Source: Prevotellaceae bacterium (GTDB lineage: Bacteria; Bacteroidota; Bacteroidia; Bacteroidales; Bacteroidaceae). From it: a stretch of DNA of 9,124 nucleotides. Every line of letters starts with the position of its first letter. Positions within the stretch are counted from its first letter, which is position 1. The notes under the pieces were generated by a model. It made no database searches. It was not told the origin of the DNA and was given only the letters and a program-made list of their open reading frames with translations. Shown here piece by piece: positions 6,698-9,124 of this stretch. The position numbers were made by a program, and so were the translations under genes. The stretch is taken from contig JAUNIK010000087.1 in the NCBI GenBank assembly GCA_030523505.1, forward strand, positions 1-9,124. Direction: 5' to 3'.

Positions 6698-9124
6698 CTA
6701 TATCTCCTCAACTTGATTCACAAGCAACCAGCCCTCACGGCCATCGGTGAGTTTGATGCCAAGCCAACCCTTCATATTACGGTCGGTGATGTTGACGAGA
6801 GTTCCTTCGTGGAGCACCATCTCGTTGGCACTGCCAGCAGCCGGAGTTTTCTTTACATTGACAGAAGGGGCGATGATGATTGCACCATCATGATTCTGGG
6901 CATACTGCTTCTGCTGCCAAGCGAGGAAGGTGGTCATGATAAAAAGAACGAAACAAGCCACTGCACCATAAAAGCCCATCTTAATCATCCACATGCGGGA
7001 ACCGAAAAGATAGATAATGAGAAGAAGCAGTGTAGCAAGGAACATCACGATAGATAGCGTTGTCCAGGAATCGCTGCTCATGGTGTTGACAAGCGACTTA
7101 TACCATGTGATGAAGAACATCTCGCGCTCTGGAACAATCTTGTCGATGGTCTTGCTACGAGCAAAGTCGAGGTTGAAACGGATATCCTTGTCACCAGGCG
7201 ACAACTTGTAAGCTCTCTCATAGGCAAGCACTGCCTGAGTGATATTCTCGGTGCGGAAATAGGCATTTCCCAGATTATAGTAAAGACTGGCTGAAACGCC
7301 TTCCTTCAACACGTCGTTATAGTTCTTGATAGCCTCCTGATAGTTGCCCTTTGCATACTCTGCATCAGCCATCTGCTTTGTAACCTTTGCATTAGCTGTC
7401 ATAGAGAGAGCAAGGAAGAGCACAAGAAGCATTCCTACTGATTTCTTATTTGATTTTTTCTTCTGATTCAACATATTGTCAATATCTGTGATGGCCTTTG
7501 CAGCCTTCTCATATACGATATCCATCTTTCCCTTTGGATCACCAGGGGCATAGCGAGCATACTCACACTCGTCGATAGCTTCGATGAAGGTACCTACTGT
7601 TGTGTCGTCAACTTCACGAGCAGTGAGTTTCTCCGAGATATTCTCGCGAGAAAGCTCTGCAACAGGAATATTGAGTTTGTCGCCCACATATCCCCAAAGT
7701 GCACGGAGCACCTCATCATAGAACTCGTTCTGCTGACCTTTCTCCATCAGTTTGGCAGCAGTACGGAGACGCTTTGTGGCAACCTTATTTGCCTTCTTGC
7801 CTCGCATCATAACAACATTAGCGTTGTCCATAGCACGCTTGCGGAAAATAACGACAAGTGCGATGAAGAGCAAAAGTGGAAGAAGGATAAGACCAAGATG
7901 GGAAGCACCGCCGAAGAGATATGAATCGACTTTCGACATTGAAGAATCACCTGTCTTGATGTCATGTATGTCATTATCCTTATCAGCAGAATAGTCGGCC
8001 ATTGTTGACTTTCCTTCACCCTTTGCAACATTGAGTGTTATTGGCTCTGTCTTCTTTGTCTTATATGAATTTGAAGCAAGGTCGAAATAAGTGAACTCAA
8101 CACCTGGGATAGTGTATTTACCCTGATTACGAGGCACTATGAGATAGTCGTAAATCATGCTACCCTCGAGACCGTTCTGTGTAAGTTTAGACTTGTCGGT
8201 AACCTTTGGATCATACTTGTCGAAATCCTTTGGCAACTCGAGTTCTGGCTGCTTGATAAGCTTCAAGTTACCAGTACCGTCAACAATAACACGGATTGTG
8301 ACAGGTTCGCCAGCCTTGAGTTCAGTCTTATCCACTGAAGAAGAAATCTCGAACTTACCTACGCCTCCCGAGAATCCAGCAGGACGCTCAGGCAGTGGAT
8401 CTACTTGGATAGTCACAGCTGGTGCAACGACATCTCGCTTCACCTCAACATAGCCCGAACCACCATTGAAGAATGCCTCGAATGGGTCGATGTTTCTGTT
8501 ACGCTGAACAACAATGCCCTTGAAGGTAAGTGGTGGAATTTCCAGTTTGCCTGTCATCTGTGGATACATCACATACTGACTCCATGTAACAGTGCGGTAA
8601 TTGCGGCCATCGATATTCTCCACCTTGAAGCTCTTCTGCTGTGGAAGCGGAATCTCCTGTGTGTGGAATCCATTCAGGTCTGGCATTTTTCCTGTGAGCT
8701 GAGTAAGGTCAACCTGTGTATATACCTTATATGTGAGAAGGATTGGCTCCTGCTCATGGACACGAGTCTTATTGGCACTGACACGGATGAAGAGGTCGTT
8801 GCCAGAAATCTTTGATCCAGCCTGGCGCATATTGTCTTCATCATAATCACCATGCATTCTTGGAGCCTGACGTGGGTTTACCTGCTGCGATGAAGAAGAA
8901 CCAGCAACAGTAACAGAGGCTGTATTTGAATGTACAGTCTTTCCATCTCTGACGGCTCTTGCTGCAGGAATGGTGTAAGTACCATTCTTTGCTGCATGAA
9001 GGGTATAGGTGTAAGTTATTGATGAAGAACTGGTAGTATGACCATTGATTATCTGGATACTTGAAGATCGTGATGTATATGGACCTGCAATGACCTCCAA
9101 TCCTTCTGGTATTTCACCTGCACG
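6698..9124 (-). CDS. BatD-BatE fusion protein (aerotolerance operon), N-terminus cut off
   Basis: The frame is open from the right edge to a TAG at 6698: 808 residues, with the true start outside. Residues 1 to about 370 are the exported BatD beta-rich region (typical segments GLEVIAGPYTSRSSSIQ and TYTIPAARAVRDGK). A membrane helix lies at 410-427 (LGLILLPLLLFIALVVIF), followed by a basic, helical, presumably cytoplasmic stretch to about 560 (LWGYVGDKLNIPVAELSREN). After a KKKSNKK cluster, a second hydrophobic segment at 565-579 resembles a signal peptide ending in ANA. Then come about two TPR units (580-658; YYNLGNAYFRTENITQAVLAYERAY), helices at 690-707 and 716-735, and a bacterial SH3-like domain (746-808). 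This second half matches BatE. Bat proteins act at the inner membrane with MoxR and von Willebrand-domain partners and were linked to oxygen tolerance in Bacteroides fragilis; their mechanism is unclear. batA-C would be expected beyond the right edge. Confidence 0.87.
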   Translation of the reverse strand, partial: RAGEIPEGLEVIAGPYTSRSSSIQIINGHTTSSSSITYTYTLHAAKNGTYTIPAARAVRDGKTVHSNTASVTVAGSSSSQQVNPRQAPRMHGDYDEDNMRQAGSKISGNDLFIRVSANKTRVHEQEPILLTYKVYTQVDLTQLTGKMPDLNGFHTQEIPLPQQKSFKVENIDGRNYRTVTWSQYVMYPQMTGKLEIPPLTFKGIVVQRNRNIDPFEAFFNGGSGYVEVKRDVVAPAVTIQVDPLPERPAGFSGGVGKFEISSSVDKTELKAGEPVTIRVIVDGTGNLKLIKQPELELPKDFDKYDPKVTDKSKLTQNGLEGSMIYDYLIVPRNQGKYTIPGVEFTYFDLASNSYKTKKTEPITLNVAKGEGKSTMADYSADKDNDIHDIKTGDSSMSKVDSYLFGGASHLGLILLPLLLFIALVVIFRKRAMDNANVVMMRGKKANKVATKRLRTAAKLMEKGQQNEFYDEVLRALWGYVGDKLNIPVAELSRENISEKLTAREVDDTTVGTFIEAIDECEYARYAPGDPKGKMDIVYEKAAKAITDIDNMLNQKKKSNKKSVGMLLVLFLALSMTANAKVTKQMADAEYAKGNYQEAIKNYNDVLKEGVSASLYYNLGNAYFRTENITQAVLAYERAYKLSPGDKDIRFNLDFARSKTIDKIVPEREMFFITWYKSLVNTMSSDSWTTLSIVMFLATLLLLIIYLFGSRMWMIKMGFYGAVACFVLFIMTTFLAWQQKQYAQNHDGAIIIAPSVNVKKTPAAGSANEMVLHEGTLVNITDRNMKGWLGIKLTDGREGWLLVNQVEEI

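Noticed and set aside
9098..9100. TTG as the start codon of the BatD-BatE gene
   Set aside because: The frame stays open through the right edge with typical BatD residues (RAGEIPEG) upstream, and no signal peptide follows the TTG. The gene is truncated by the window and does not start here.

Overview
The window looks like ordinary chromosomal DNA from a Bacteroidota bacterium, most likely Prevotella or a close relative. Four things point there. The genes include a Bat aerotolerance protein, a DUF2027-Smr protein, and a BspA-type leucine-rich-repeat surface protein. Upstream regions carry TAnnTTTG -7 boxes, the Bacteroidota promoter type. Starts are preceded by A/T-rich leaders with no clear Shine-Dalgarno. 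The genus is inference from gene content, not a database match.

All seven genes are on the minus strand, so the transcription order runs from high to low coordinates. (1) 9124-6698 is a BatD-like protein fused in frame to a BatE-like TPR/SH3 protein; its N-terminus lies off the window. (2) 6652-5954 is a membrane PAP2-family phosphatase. (3) 5920-4703 is queA, for queuosine synthesis in tRNA. (4) 4597-3461 is a DUF2027 protein with a C-terminal Smr domain. (5) 3456-1567 is nadE, glutamine-dependent NAD+ synthetase. (6) 1454-984 is a small AraC-type DNA-binding protein with a lysine/alanine tail, with its own promoter and a hairpin terminator. (7) 759-1 is the N-terminal part of a secreted BspA-like leucine-rich-repeat protein, which runs off the left edge.

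Genes 1 to 5 are close together: gaps of 45, 33, 105 and 4 bp with no obvious terminator. They may be read as one or two transcription units, with the 105-bp gap before the DUF2027-Smr gene the likeliest place for a separate promoter. The tightest pair is DUF2027-Smr and nadE. The genes do not form one pathway: they cover envelope stress or aerotolerance (Bat), lipid phosphate chemistry (PAP2), tRNA modification (QueA), nucleic-acid handling (Smr), cofactor synthesis (NadE), regulation (AraC) and the cell surface (BspA-like).

I see no rRNA, tRNA, CRISPR array, insertion sequence, transposase or phage gene. No stretch over 300 bp lacks a gene; the longest gap is 760-983. I found no convincing new multi-gene system. 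The points most worth a second look are the BatD-BatE fusion with a buried signal-peptide-like segment, the histone-H1-like tail on the stand-alone AraC protein, and a perfect 16-bp palindrome upstream of the surface-protein promoter.
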